A DNA stretch of 64,000 nucleotides. Origin: Phycisphaerales bacterium (GTDB lineage Bacteria; Planctomycetota; Phycisphaerae; Phycisphaerales; SM1A02). The notes beneath the pieces were generated by a model. The model made no database searches. It was not told where the DNA came from and was given only the letters and a program-made list of their open reading frames with translations. The DNA lies in the NCBI GenBank assembly GCA_029260575.1, contig JAJDDB010000027.1:560501-624500 (forward strand), written 5' to 3'. Positions 8,281 to 16,885 of the stretch are shown here, piece by piece. The translations under genes and the position numbers were made by a program. The stretch's first letter is position 1, and each line of letters begins with the position of its first letter.

Positions 8281-10389
8281 CTACTTCCTTGGAGAATCTC
8301 CACCGTTCTTTCCTGGTCGGCGTTTCGGCTTTGTGACCTGTTTCACAGTTTCAGCAGCCGGCTTGGGCTTCTTGCCTTCACGCTCTTTCCATTCGGCAAT
8401 CTCTTCCGGCGTCAGCAGTCCGTCATCCCACAACTCTGGTGGAATGTTGACCGTGTCAATACGCACGACTGCGGTCTCCACACCCATGCCAAAGAGGTTA
8501 CCACCGGTTCGATCGAAACCGAATGCAGTATCGAATCGCAAATGCATCGCGCGAACACCAAGAAGCGCAGTTGCCTCGCTGACAAAATCGATCACACCAT
8601 CAGGTGGTGTCCCGGGGCCACCAAGGCCGAAGAGATCAAGATCGCAATTTTGGCTGCTGATGCCATCGATTCGGCTCTTGCCGTGCGTCGTCTGAAGCGC
8701 AGCGATCTTGAAGTGATTCGGAAATTCATACAGACTGAGCAGTTGCTGATCCCAACATGTAATGCAACGATGCTGGCCGGAAAGTTTGACTTCATTCTGA
8801 TTCCACGTGACGAAGTCCGCTTTGGTCGTGACCGGGCCGGTTGTTTCCTGGCGAAGGTCAGCAGTCAACGGGTGGAGCGTCAGATCAACATCCGTGGTGG
8901 TAACCATTTTCGGACCGTTGTACGCAGTTGAGCCGACTGCCTGGAAGTTCATCAGCAGTTCGCCGTACGGCCGCGTGAATTCAACGCCATCGAAATTCAG
9001 AATGCCCGGCGTACCGGTCGGCGTGCCGTGTGCGACAGCTGCGTTCACAGACTGGAACGCCCATGTGAGGTAAGTCCAGGCAGAACCCTCGCGATAATTG
9101 ACGAGCGTTGCATCGCCTGCAAGGTGATTCCAACGTAATTCATGATCCTGCTCGTTCACCGGCCAGGCAATGATGTATCCGCGCAGTACGCGTTCGGCTG
9201 TCCCATCGTTGGCGGGTCGGCCAGGAGGCGCGCCCGGGTCAAGAACTGTCCAGGGCGAGAAGGTCGGATCGTCCGGCCCGTTGCCACCCAAACCGGTTGC
9301 GGCTGACCAATATGTTGGTTGATCGGAAGTCAGCCAGATTTCGATACCGGCCCAGTTCCAACCGGGATGGGCGCGTTCGCCGGCAGCAGGATTCGCAGCA
9401 AGTGGTGCATCGCCATTGATGTAGTACAACTGCACGCGCACATTCTGCGGGTAATCGTTGGTCAACGTCAGGAAGGTGTCCTGAATGAGATTGCCGTTGG
9501 CATCCCATCGAATTTCGACTTTCGAATACACCAGAACGGTGCCTTTTTCTGTTGCCGTGCCTCGATCGGCGGGCCCGCCACCAGTTCCCGGCGGTTGAAG
9601 CGGTTCGGCAAAGCCGACACCTCGCAGGGTTATGAGATAGTTGCCTGTGACAGGTGGTCCAGTGCGGTCGAGACCCGTCACATCGCCGGGGACCGGTGGT
9701 CGTGTCCAACCCGAAAGTTCAAACGCGCCGCCCGGACCGTCAGCACCTGAAATCTCAAACGGATTCTCGAAATTGAAGATCGGCGAGCCACCTTTGCCGC
9801 GCGAACCCGGCGAACCACCACCAAGCGGTTGGTTCGGGGAATAGCTGACAGCAAGGAGATAGCGGCCTTCTGTTACCTGGACGTTTGAGCCATCGGTCGA
9901 CTGATTAAGCAACGTCGGTCCGCTTGAAATCTGCGGCGGATCCTTGCCTTTGTCATCGTCATCATCATCGTCGTCGTCATCGCCGCTCGTACCCTGCGTA
10001 ACACCGACGAAGAATGTGTCATCATTTGCGAGAACACCTATGCCGTTCTCATCGAAGAGGAACAACCTTGCATCAAAGTCAGCATCACCGCCGAAGAACG
10101 ATGCGATGGATGCGGTGAACGCATTGGCGTTGATTATGTTGATTACGTAGACATCTTCGAAGTCATCAATCGATGGAATGTCGCCAAAGCCCACTGGGCT
10201 TCCTGATGTCAGGCCCCCCAGCTGCCCACCAATCGTCGACAACGATCCCGTACCGCGCGTGATCTGCGCGCCAGGTCGATCATTTCCTGCGTCGCCCCCG
10301 CCGAGGTCATCTTCCACCCACTCCGGGCCGGCCTCAGCAATGGTCGCGCACACTAAGAGCGCCAAAAGCGCTGCGCACAACCTCTGCAT
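8281..10389 (-). CDS. large secreted protein with DVUA0089-like N-terminal domain and Asp run
   Basis: 702 residues with a clear signal peptide (LCAALLALLVCATIAEA). The N-terminal domain (about residues 22-260) contains the W-x-E/D-x-x-D-G-G-x-D-A-G-N and D-A-R-L-F-L-F-D...N-D-D pattern also found in the PEP-CTERM-like protein at 17548. It is interrupted by ten consecutive Asp residues followed by K-G-K-D (DNA about 9950-9985). The central and C-terminal parts are not recognised; the end is Lys/Arg-rich. An AGGAGC ribosome site precedes ATG 10389. It is probably an exported, Ca-binding, extracellular or periplasmic protein (inference from composition). Confidence 0.75.
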   Translation of the reverse strand: MQRLCAALLALLVCATIAEAGPEWVEDDLGGGDAGNDRPGAQITRGTGSLSTIGGQLGGLTSGSPVGFGDIPSIDDFEDVYVINIINANAFTASIASFFGGDADFDARLFLFDENGIGVLANDDTFFVGVTQGTSGDDDDDDDDDDKGKDPPQISSGPTLLNQSTDGSNVQVTEGRYLLAVSYSPNQPLGGGSPGSRGKGGSPIFNFENPFEISGADGPGGAFELSGWTRPPVPGDVTGLDRTGPPVTGNYLITLRGVGFAEPLQPPGTGGGPADRGTATEKGTVLVYSKVEIRWDANGNLIQDTFLTLTNDYPQNVRVQLYYINGDAPLAANPAAGERAHPGWNWAGIEIWLTSDQPTYWSAATGLGGNGPDDPTFSPWTVLDPGAPPGRPANDGTAERVLRGYIIAWPVNEQDHELRWNHLAGDATLVNYREGSAWTYLTWAFQSVNAAVAHGTPTGTPGILNFDGVEFTRPYGELLMNFQAVGSTAYNGPKMVTTTDVDLTLHPLTADLRQETTGPVTTKADFVTWNQNEVKLSGQHRCITCWDQQLLSLYEFPNHFKIAALQTTHGKSRIDGISSQNCDLDLFGLGGPGTPPDGVIDFVSEATALLGVRAMHLRFDTAFGFDRTGGNLFGMGVETAVVRIDTVNIPPELWDDGLLTPEEIAEWKEREGKKPKPAAETVKQVTKPKRRPGKNGGDSPRK

Positions 10390-10922
10390 GACAAGTAGCT
10401 CCTTCTACACGCCTCCACGTGCCGGCACTGTCTCAACAGCACCTCGGACACTTTGAAATCACCATAAGCCATTTCAATGGCAATGGTTACCGGCATAGTA
10501 CACCAATTCAACCCGACCTGCACGTGTTTCTTGGACGAAACAACGCTTGGATGCGAAAATCGAACATTCCGGCGGACCGCAAGTGTACTGCCTCCTAACT
10601 CGCGGCGTTGCTCAGGCAATGGTGACGTTACCGGAATGTCGATTACAAGTGTCTGAGCGATGGTCCGCAGTAGTTATCCACATTCACAGCAACAATTTAA
10701 CACCCGCCAAGGTCCGAGAACTCGCGTCATTGCACAGCGGATCATTGTGCCTATGCCCAAACTGACAGCAGTTCGCTATGGCCGGCTGGCATTCGGTCAC
10801 GCCTTTCGGATTCAGCGCCTGCACAGCTCGCACGTTGAATCGGATCACGAATTCGACCAATGCGTCGATACGCAATCCTGCCACTGCGCAGCACGATGTG
10901 GTTGTGAGGTGGCGACAGCGGC
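10390..10922. other. 533-bp non-coding stretch
   Basis: Between two minus-strand genes. No reading frame here has coding character or a recognisable product. It must contain the promoter of the secreted protein gene at 10389. One perfect 9-bp DnaA box (TTATCCACA) lies at 10674-10682, but there is no cluster of boxes. Nothing else was recognised. Confidence 0.6.
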
Positions 10923-10941
10923 AGCGGCACACAGTGCCGCT
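10923..10941 (-). terminator. possible hairpin terminator at the end of the MFS gene
   Basis: A perfect 8-bp stem (AGCGGCAC / GTGCCGCT) with a 3-nt loop begins at the last base of the stop codon of the minus-strand MFS gene. No T tract follows on the minus strand, so it may only be a transcript-end stabiliser. Confidence 0.35.
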
Positions 10942-12230
10942 CAATCCTCAGTGGGAGTTCCGATTGCTCTTTGTTCAGCCTTGATCATTGTTGAAATGAA
11001 CAGTGCTAGAAGTACAGCCCCGACCAGCGCAATGATCGTGGCTGCTGTCAGGACGCGCGACAACCCCTCCCATGCGACACGAGCATCGGCACCGGCCAGC
11101 AATGAAAACCCTGCAAGGGTTGCGGAAAACGCCAGCCGACCGACGAGTGACTGCAACGAGAAATACGTCGCGCGCGTTTTCTGGGTGACGCGCGGCGCGA
11201 TCGCAGCATTCAGAGGCGCTGCCATCAGCCCGCGCGGGGCACTTCGCAGGAGAATAAGCACAATCACAATCGGGTGCAGCACGAACGCCATTGCCGCAAT
11301 GATGACCGTTTGCAGCAGGCACGCTGAAAGCAGTGTCGGCCCGATTCCGATGCGATCGCGCACGTGAATACTGCGGCCTGCAACGCTTCCGCTGATGAAC
11401 ATTGCCGCCGCAGCGAGCAGTCCGGTGATGATCGGCGTGCCGCGGCCGGGTGTTGACGATGCCAACCATTTATCAGCGCCGAGCAACTCCAGATACGGTT
11501 GATAGAACTCGTACGGCACGTGATTGAGAATGGTCATCAACACCGCAAAGCCGAACAACCAGCGCAGCGGTGCCTGACGGAGATGGCCGAAGCAAGCGCC
11601 AATTTGTGAAACCAGACCACGATGCGGATCTTCTTCTGCTTTGTGAGTCGTGGGTTCAGTAAACAGAAATACGAGCACAAACATGCTGCCTGCTGCAAGA
11701 GCTGAAAGGCCGTAGGCATAGCGCAATTCAAACGCAGCTGCGATGCCGCCGACTAATGCGGCGACTGCGCTTGCATGAAAACCGTTGCGGGCAGCGACTG
11801 CTTCGCGCTGATCGTATTCGTTGTGCCGGCCGAGCGCAGCCAAACTGTCATAGTGAAACGATGTATCTGTGCCGGAATTGAACGAGATGCCAATCGCCAG
11901 GCAGATCTGTGCAAGAACAAACACCACAAACGATGCACCCCAGAAGAACAGGCCATAGGCTGCGAGCAAAGCGCCGGCGGAAATGAGCAGCGTTGGTTTT
12001 CGGCCGACGGAATCGGAGAAATATCCGCTGGGCACTTCAAACAGCACGACTGCTATGTAGTAGATTGATTCGAGCAGCAGCACGCGCTCAAGCGTGAGAT
12101 GCTCACTGAAATACAAAAAAAAGACCGGCATCCAGAAGAACGCATTGAATGCTGCGGTGTACGCCGGATACAGCCGAACATTGCGCCCGAGCCGCTGCCG
12201 TATCGTTTGTGGAGGCTGAATCTGCTGCAC
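10941..12230 (-). CDS. major facilitator superfamily transporter
   Basis: 429 residues, with about twelve hydrophobic helices. The loop between helices 2 and 3 carries the MFS motif as G-Y-F-S-D-S-V-G-R-K-P-T, and F-E-V-P-S-G precedes it. Substrate cannot be told; the sequence resembles generic single-component MFS exporters. The GTG start at 12230 lies 6 bp after the stop of yceH, so both genes probably form one transcript. An inverted repeat follows the stop codon. Confidence 0.85.
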   Translation of the reverse strand: MQQIQPPQTIRQRLGRNVRLYPAYTAAFNAFFWMPVFFLYFSEHLTLERVLLLESIYYIAVVLFEVPSGYFSDSVGRKPTLLISAGALLAAYGLFFWGASFVVFVLAQICLAIGISFNSGTDTSFHYDSLAALGRHNEYDQREAVAARNGFHASAVAALVGGIAAAFELRYAYGLSALAAGSMFVLVFLFTEPTTHKAEEDPHRGLVSQIGACFGHLRQAPLRWLFGFAVLMTILNHVPYEFYQPYLELLGADKWLASSTPGRGTPIITGLLAAAAMFISGSVAGRSIHVRDRIGIGPTLLSACLLQTVIIAAMAFVLHPIVIVLILLRSAPRGLMAAPLNAAIAPRVTQKTRATYFSLQSLVGRLAFSATLAGFSLLAGADARVAWEGLSRVLTAATIIALVGAVLLALFISTMIKAEQRAIGTPTED

Positions 12231-12236
12231 GTCCGT

Positions 12237-12905
12237 TCAATCCGCAGCCGTGTGGAATGATGATGTTGACTGCCCCTGCAACTGTTGCAACAACTTGCGC
12301 AACTCCGCAACCTGATGTTCGAGCTCTGCAACTCGTTGTTCGAGACCGCCGGTTTCCTGCGGAGCGTGTGCGACATGCTGTTGTACGGTTGCTGGCGATG
12401 GCGCGGCGTGCTGCTGCGGTGCAAGAAGTTGCGTGAACTTGCGAGCACGGGAACCTGCTTCCGCTGGCAGTTCCCGCACCATCGGCTCATCGCGTTGGGC
12501 GAGACCGCTCAGAATGTTCTGGACCTGCTCGAGCGTATCGAGGTTGTGCATGCGCGACGCCCTGCCGCGCAGCTCGCCCAGCGTCTGCGGCCCGCGGAGC
12601 AGCAACTCTGTGAGCACGACCAACTCCGGAGTTTCAACGCCGAGCGTTTCCCGGGCGTTGTGGCGAAACTTGGCAACCCGGCTGCCGGACATCATGGCCT
12701 CGCGAGCGAGTTGTTTGCTGCGCAAACCGTCGATGGCAGCCAGCACATCGTCTTCACTGAGATTGGTGACCGGCTCGCGGCTGCTTTTTTGATTGCAGCC
12801 GTTGAGAAGCGCGTTGAGTGTCAACGGGTACTGCTGCGGCGTGGTGTGGGCTTTTTCCACAAGCACGCCCAGCACGCGGCATTCATCTGCGTTCAGTTGC
12901 ACCAT
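12237..12905 (-). CDS. yceH: YceH (DUF480) family protein
   Basis: 222 residues. The two winged-helix lobes typical of DUF480 are present: E-x-R-V-L-G-V-L-V-E-K, then Y-P-L-T-L-N-A-L-x-x-x-C-N-Q-K-S-S-R-E-P, and later E-L-L-L-R-G-P-Q-T-x-G-E-L-R-x-R. The C-terminus is Gln-rich and forms a short coiled coil (about residues 185-212). The function of the family is unknown. I start at the ATG at 12905, not at 12914, because TAGAAT (12913-12918) overlaps the upstream ATG and stands 7 nt before the inner one, as in a leaderless gene. Confidence 0.88.
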   Translation of the reverse strand: MVQLNADECRVLGVLVEKAHTTPQQYPLTLNALLNGCNQKSSREPVTNLSEDDVLAAIDGLRSKQLAREAMMSGSRVAKFRHNARETLGVETPELVVLTELLLRGPQTLGELRGRASRMHNLDTLEQVQNILSGLAQRDEPMVRELPAEAGSRARKFTQLLAPQQHAAPSPATVQQHVAHAPQETGGLEQRVAELEHQVAELRKLLQQLQGQSTSSFHTAAD

Positions 12906-12912
12906 AGCTGAC

Positions 12913-12918
12913 ATTCTA
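12913..12918 (-). promoter_or_regulatory. -10 hexamer of leaderless yceH promoter
   Basis: TAGAAT on the minus strand ends 7 nt before the ATG at 12905. It overlaps the alternative upstream ATG, which excludes that codon as the start of this transcript. Confidence 0.5.
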
Positions 12919-12947
12919 TCGCAAGTCGGAGTGGATTCGGCCTACAC

Positions 12948-13610
12948 TTGCCGCGCGGAACGCAACAATTCCGCCCAATTGCAGTGCATGACGAAGCCGG
13001 CCACAAACACAGCGACCCACGTACGGAAGCCGTTGCCCGAGAAGCAGCTCGCCTGATGGAGTTGGGGCAGGTGCCAACGTTGCGCGCGGCGATTCACCGG
13101 GCAATGGAACACATGCGCGCGCAGGATGCGCTGCGGCCGAGCGCCCTGCAGGTTCGCCAGCACGCCCGCGCGATGAGCATGCAGGCTTTGGGACAGGCGG
13201 GCTACCAGCAGCGGATTGTCGACATGTGGCGGTGGGTGGAGGAATTCATGACCGCCGTTGAACACGGTCTGCCCGATGCAGAAACTGTCCTGGTCGGCCG
13301 CGCCGCTGAAGGCTTGGTCGATGCTGGTCTGGTAATACATCTGCGCGTGCATACCAAAGAATCAATCAAGCAGCTTGCTGCGGTACTGGTTGAATACGAC
13401 TATGCGGAGCCGACGTTTGAAACTGTTGAGACGAAGCACGGCCGGTTGAATCGCCTGCGGCTTGTCGATGAGGAAGAAGGCTACGAAGCGGTGGCGATGC
13501 GCATCAAGCACACGATGCGCGTGCAACGCGATCGGTGCGTTTTTACCGGGAAAGTCCTGGCGGCGCGGACGTTGAGTGAGGTGCGTAGTTTGTTGGAAAA
13601 AGAATCGTGA
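12948..13610 (+). CDS. hypothetical protein
   Basis: 220 residues from a TTG at 12948; GTG 12984 in the same frame is an equally possible start, since the TACACT hexamer at 12943-12948 overlaps the TTG. The protein is soluble and rich in Arg, Ala and Glu, with helical segments such as T-E-A-V-A-R-E-A-A-R-L-M and a C-terminal V-E-T-K-H-G-R-L-N-R-L-R-L segment. I do not recognise the family. It is divergent from yceH and convergent with purE. Confidence 0.65.
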   Translation: MPRGTQQFRPIAVHDEAGHKHSDPRTEAVAREAARLMELGQVPTLRAAIHRAMEHMRAQDALRPSALQVRQHARAMSMQALGQAGYQQRIVDMWRWVEEFMTAVEHGLPDAETVLVGRAAEGLVDAGLVIHLRVHTKESIKQLAAVLVEYDYAEPTFETVETKHGRLNRLRLVDEEEGYEAVAMRIKHTMRVQRDRCVFTGKVLAARTLSEVRSLLEKES

Positions 13611-13682
13611 ATGGTTGTTGGGTCTGGCAATTGAAACGGCCGGCCCGAGCCGAAATGCCACGTGCCTTGAGTTGATCGAGAA

Positions 13683-14174
13683 TTAGTCGAGTGTTACAGC
13701 GCGGACTTTCTCAGCTTGTTTCGCACGAAAGTCGTGTAACTGTTTTCGCAACTCTGGGCGGCTGGCGGAAAGAATCGCAACCGCAAATAGCGCCGCGTTG
13801 ACCGCTCCGGCTTTTCCGATGGCAAACGTGGCGACGGGTATGCCGCCGGGCATCTGCGCTGTGGACAACAGCGAATCGAGGCCGTTCAGCACGCTGGGTA
13901 TGGGCACACCAAGCACAGGCAAAACGGTGTGCGCCGCCGCAACCCCCGCCAGATGCGCTGCCCCTCCGGCTCCTGCGATGATGACTTCCATGCCCCTGCT
14001 TTCGGCCTGGCCGACCCATTGCGTCACATCATCCGGTGTGCGGTGGGCGGACATCACTTTGCATTCGTGTGCGATGCTGAAGTCTGCGAGCGTCTGACGG
14101 GCAAACTGCATCACGGGCTCCCAATCAGATTTGGACCCCATCACGATTCCAACCAGCGGCGTGTCGTTGCTCAT
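13683..14174 (-). CDS. purE: N5-carboxyaminoimidazole ribonucleotide mutase
   Basis: 163 residues. It converts N5-CAIR to CAIR in de novo purine synthesis. Diagnostic segments are G-I-V-M-G-S-K-S-D-W, the catalytic S-A-H-R-T-P-D, and A-G-G-A-A-H-L-A-G-V. The length is normal for class I PurE. The start at 14174 lies 6 nt after a TACTAT hexamer (14181-14186, minus strand) with no Shine-Dalgarno sequence, so the transcript is probably leaderless; the longer upstream frame runs into csaA. No purK is adjacent. Confidence 0.95.
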   Translation of the reverse strand: MSNDTPLVGIVMGSKSDWEPVMQFARQTLADFSIAHECKVMSAHRTPDDVTQWVGQAESRGMEVIIAGAGGAAHLAGVAAAHTVLPVLGVPIPSVLNGLDSLLSTAQMPGGIPVATFAIGKAGAVNAALFAVAILSASRPELRKQLHDFRAKQAEKVRAVTLD

Positions 14175-14180
14175 GTCCGC

Positions 14181-14186
14181 ATAGTA
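14181..14186 (-). promoter_or_regulatory. -10 hexamer of leaderless purE promoter
   Basis: TACTAT on the minus strand, 6 nt before the purE ATG. The divergent csaA gene has its own TACGCT hexamer at 14214-14219, 9 nt before its ATG, so the two promoters lie back to back. Confidence 0.5.
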
Positions 14187-14228
14187 ACGATCGGCGCACT
14201 GGCCATTGCGAGATACGCTGCGTGCATT

Positions 14229-14567
14229 ATGTCTGACGGAAACGCTGGTGATGCATTTGAGCTTTTGGAGCTGCGCGTCGGGAAAATCACGCGCGTTGAA
14301 GTCAACGAGAAGGCCCGCAAGCCGTCGTACAAGCTGTGGATCGACTTCGGCGAACACGGCGAGCGCACGAGTAGCGCCCAATTGATGGATCTGTACAGTG
14401 CTGAGGAGCTTCCCGGCCGGTCGGTCATCGCAGCAATGAACCTCGGCGGCAGGCGGATTGCAGGCTTCATGAGCGAAGTGCTCGTGCTCGGGCTGCCTGA
14501 TGCAGAGGGGCGCGTCGTGCTATTGCAACCGCAGCGTGATGTGCCACCGGGCGGGCGTGTGTATTGA
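14229..14567 (+). CDS. csaA: CsaA-like tRNA-binding-domain protein
   Basis: 112 residues, a single OB-fold of the EMAP-II/CsaA type. The sequence follows the family: L-R-V-G-K-I, K-P-S-Y-K-L-W-I-D-F-G, S-S-A-Q-L, L-P-G-R-S-V-I-A-A-M-N-L, S-E-V-L-V-L-G. CsaA proteins bind tRNA and have a chaperone-like role in protein export. The start follows TACGCT by 9 nt. It is divergent from purE. Confidence 0.88.
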   Translation: MSDGNAGDAFELLELRVGKITRVEVNEKARKPSYKLWIDFGEHGERTSSAQLMDLYSAEELPGRSVIAAMNLGGRRIAGFMSEVLVLGLPDAEGRVVLLQPQRDVPPGGRVY

Positions 14568-14741
14568 CCGGCAGCGCGCAATTTTTGCGTTTTTGATGGA
14601 GTGCTGTCGATGTGCAGAGGTTGTCCAAACTGCAGGCAATGGACAGCAGGTGTGTAGCATCGATGCCTGCCAATGCCATTGCTGCCATCGGATCACCTGA
14701 CGTGAAGTCCGATGGGAGCAGTCAGCTACAGGAGACCAACA

Positions 14742-15200
14742 ATGGCACCTTCGGAACAGGAATTCTCAACGATCATCGGCCCGGACGCCCGGGTGAAGGG
14801 TGAAGTTTCATTTGAATCCGCCGCCAAGGTGCTTGGCACGCTGGAGGGGTCCGTTACCGGCAAGGGCAAGGTCCACGTCGCAAACGGCTCGCGATGCAAG
14901 GCCACTGTGACGGCCAAGGAAGTCGCAGTCGAAGGCCACATCGAAGGCAACGTCGAAGCCAGCGATCGCGTCGAGATCATGGCCAACGGCAAGATCACCG
15001 GCGACGTTGTCGCAGCAAAAATGAACATGGCAGAGGGCGCATCAATCAACGGGTATTGCCGAATCGGCGTCTCCACGGATGATTCATCGCGTTCCACGTC
15101 GTCGCGTTCAGCTTCAACGACAGAACCGAAGCCCGAGATTGAGACACGTCCGACACCTACCCCGACCCCGACCGCGACTGCCTCTGTCAGCAAGAAATAA
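14742..15200 (+). CDS. bactofilin
   Basis: 152 residues. The central ~95 residues form the right-handed beta-helix of bactofilins (start at I-I-G-P-D-A-R-V-K-G; repeated G-x-V/I turns such as V-E-G-H-I-E-G-N-V-E-A and G-K-I-T-G-D-V-V-A-A). The termini are short and disordered, the C-terminus Ser/Thr/Pro-rich. Bactofilins polymerise into filaments that act in cell shape and wall or organelle positioning. An AGGAG ribosome site precedes the ATG. A second bactofilin-like gene follows 57 bp later, probably in the same transcript. Confidence 0.92.
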   Translation: MAPSEQEFSTIIGPDARVKGEVSFESAAKVLGTLEGSVTGKGKVHVANGSRCKATVTAKEVAVEGHIEGNVEASDRVEIMANGKITGDVVAAKMNMAEGASINGYCRIGVSTDDSSRSTSSRSASTTEPKPEIETRPTPTPTPTATASVSKK

Positions 15201-15257
15201 CGCCTTTGGCGCTACTACCACGGATCGGCAATCGCGGCGCATTGAGCGCGCCACGTC

Positions 15258-16148
15258 ATGGCTAAGAACAAGCTCATTGGCAGAAACCGCCCGACTGCCC
15301 GACGGCAGGTGCGATGCTATTTCTGCGGACAGATGCTGGACGTCTCAGCCAAGACGCTGAGCACGACCTGTCCCGGTTGTCACAAGGCCATCAAGGTCGA
15401 AGATGTCGTCATCAAGTCGTATCTGCCCGTCAATGATGTGCAGACGTGCGGGTTGATTACCGTCACCAAACGCGGGCGCATCGCAGCCAAGCGCGTGCAG
15501 TCAGGCGACGGCGTTGTTTGCGAGGGCTCGATTGAAGGCAAGGTCGAGACGCCTGGGCCTGTGCAACTCGGGCCAAAGTCGTCTTGGAAAGGCGCATCGC
15601 TGACTAGCAAGACACTTGAGGTGGACGATGGCGCGAAGCTCAATGGTCTTGTGACCGTGCCGTGTGAAGAACCCGAAGAATCTGCCATCGACGAAAAGCA
15701 CGCAAAGCTGGTGCGACGCGTTGAGCCGCCTAATCCAACTGCTTCTCTTGTGAAAGATGACCTGGAACAGCCGGAATCGCGACCAAAGTCAGCGCAGCTC
15801 ACTGAAACCAAGCCGACGCCCAAACCCACAGTAAAATCCACAGCGACAAGCAAGCCCTCAGCGACTGTTGCAAAGAAGAAGAAGACAACATCGAAGAAGA
15901 AAGTGACGAAGGCTGCTGCCGTAACCGCAGACTCTGAAGCTGTGACTGCAAGGCCTGCGATGAAAGTCATTCGAACCCGTGCAGTGCGCCCGGCAACGGA
16001 ACCGACAGCCAAGGCAACCGTAAATAACCCCGCACCCAGCGCAGCAGCCAAAAAGACCGCGAAAAAAACGGCAACGAAGAAGAAAAAGACAACAAAGAAA
16101 ACCAGTGCGCGCAGCTCGAAGAAACCGAGCAAAGACACCGACGCTTAG
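15258..16148 (+). CDS. zinc-ribbon bactofilin with histone-H1-like basic tail
   Basis: 296 residues in three parts. Residues ~18-50 form a zinc ribbon (C-Y-F-C-G and C-P-G-C). Residues ~55-135 form a short bactofilin-like beta-helix with turns G-S-I-E-G-K-V-E and G-A-K-L-N-G-L-V. The last ~110 residues are a Lys/Ala/Thr/Pro tail with K-K-K-K-T-T-S-K-K-K and K-K-T-A-K-K-T-A-T-K blocks, like histone H1 or AlgP tails. The tail may bind nucleic acid or anionic polymers. Its stop overlaps the convergent CPBP gene by 4 bp. The bactofilin assignment is supported by the adjacent true bactofilin. Confidence 0.8.
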   Translation: MAKNKLIGRNRPTARRQVRCYFCGQMLDVSAKTLSTTCPGCHKAIKVEDVVIKSYLPVNDVQTCGLITVTKRGRIAAKRVQSGDGVVCEGSIEGKVETPGPVQLGPKSSWKGASLTSKTLEVDDGAKLNGLVTVPCEEPEESAIDEKHAKLVRRVEPPNPTASLVKDDLEQPESRPKSAQLTETKPTPKPTVKSTATSKPSATVAKKKKTTSKKKVTKAAAVTADSEAVTARPAMKVIRTRAVRPATEPTAKATVNNPAPSAAAKKTAKKTATKKKKTTKKTSARSSKKPSKDTDA

Positions 16149-16885
16149 AACCCGAATAGTAGATGCCAGCCGATGATGAGGATCGTGACATCAACGATCA
16201 GGTGGCTGACATACCCGGGCCAAATCGAGCGGAATCGCAGATAGCACCACGACCAGACAGCCCCGCCGATGAACACACCGGCCGAGGCAAGCGCGGTCAC
16301 GAGCCAATCGAACTGCGCAGATAGTGCCAGGACGTGATGCACGGTGAACAGAGCTGCAGAAAGTGCAATTGCGACTGGACCGCCGACCAGCGTTTCGCAG
16401 TGTCGGAAGACGAACCACCGCCAGACGTATTCCTCGAGCAGCGAATTGATCATGCATAGGTAAAGTCCGAATCCGAGATACACCAGTTTGTTGTCGATGC
16501 CGGATTCTGCGGCTTGCCCCCGGACCATTTCGGGATCTACGAGCTTCGAACCGAGGACGATGTACACGCCGGCTATCACGACAGAGATCGCAATCCCGAG
16601 TACGGCAGCAGTCACGAATCCTCCTCGTTTCGCAGGCGACCAGCTCAGTCTTCTCTTCATAAAGAACCGCAGCCACAACAGCGGCAAGAGTGCCAACCAG
16701 ATTTTTCCAGCGATGTAAAGTGATTGACCAACCGGACCGGCTGTCACGTCGACCAGCATTGCAGCTGCGGTTCCGATGCTTGGAGCGGGGACAAGCAGGA
16801 TCAATGCCACCAGAGCAGTCCGATTACTGATCCCGGTGGAATCGGAGATTTCGTCACCGAGTACAGGCTCTTGGCCATGGTCCAT
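16145..16885 (-). CDS. CPBP-family intramembrane metalloprotease
   Basis: 246 residues with six to seven membrane helices. The catalytic pattern of the CAAX-protease/bacteriocin-processing family is present: E-E-Y-V-W-R (about residue 153), F-T-V-H-H (about residue 183) and a C-terminal S-H-L-I-V-D. Bacterial members cleave membrane substrates or give self-immunity; the substrate here is unknown. ATG 16885 is preferred over the in-frame TTG at 16897. It converges with the zinc-ribbon bactofilin gene. Confidence 0.85.
   Translation of the reverse strand: MDHGQEPVLGDEISDSTGISNRTALVALILLVPAPSIGTAAAMLVDVTAGPVGQSLYIAGKIWLALLPLLWLRFFMKRRLSWSPAKRGGFVTAAVLGIAISVVIAGVYIVLGSKLVDPEMVRGQAAESGIDNKLVYLGFGLYLCMINSLLEEYVWRWFVFRHCETLVGGPVAIALSAALFTVHHVLALSAQFDWLVTALASAGVFIGGAVWSWCYLRFRSIWPGYVSHLIVDVTILIIGWHLLFGF

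Noticed and set aside
10674-10682. Replication origin
   Set aside because: Only one DnaA box, no clustered boxes, no AT-rich unwinding region and no dnaA/dnaN nearby.
15380-16138. Phe/Val-rich minus-strand frame opposite the basic bactofilin tail
   Set aside because: It looks like a membrane protein only because AAG/AAA lysine codons read as CTT/TTT on the other strand.
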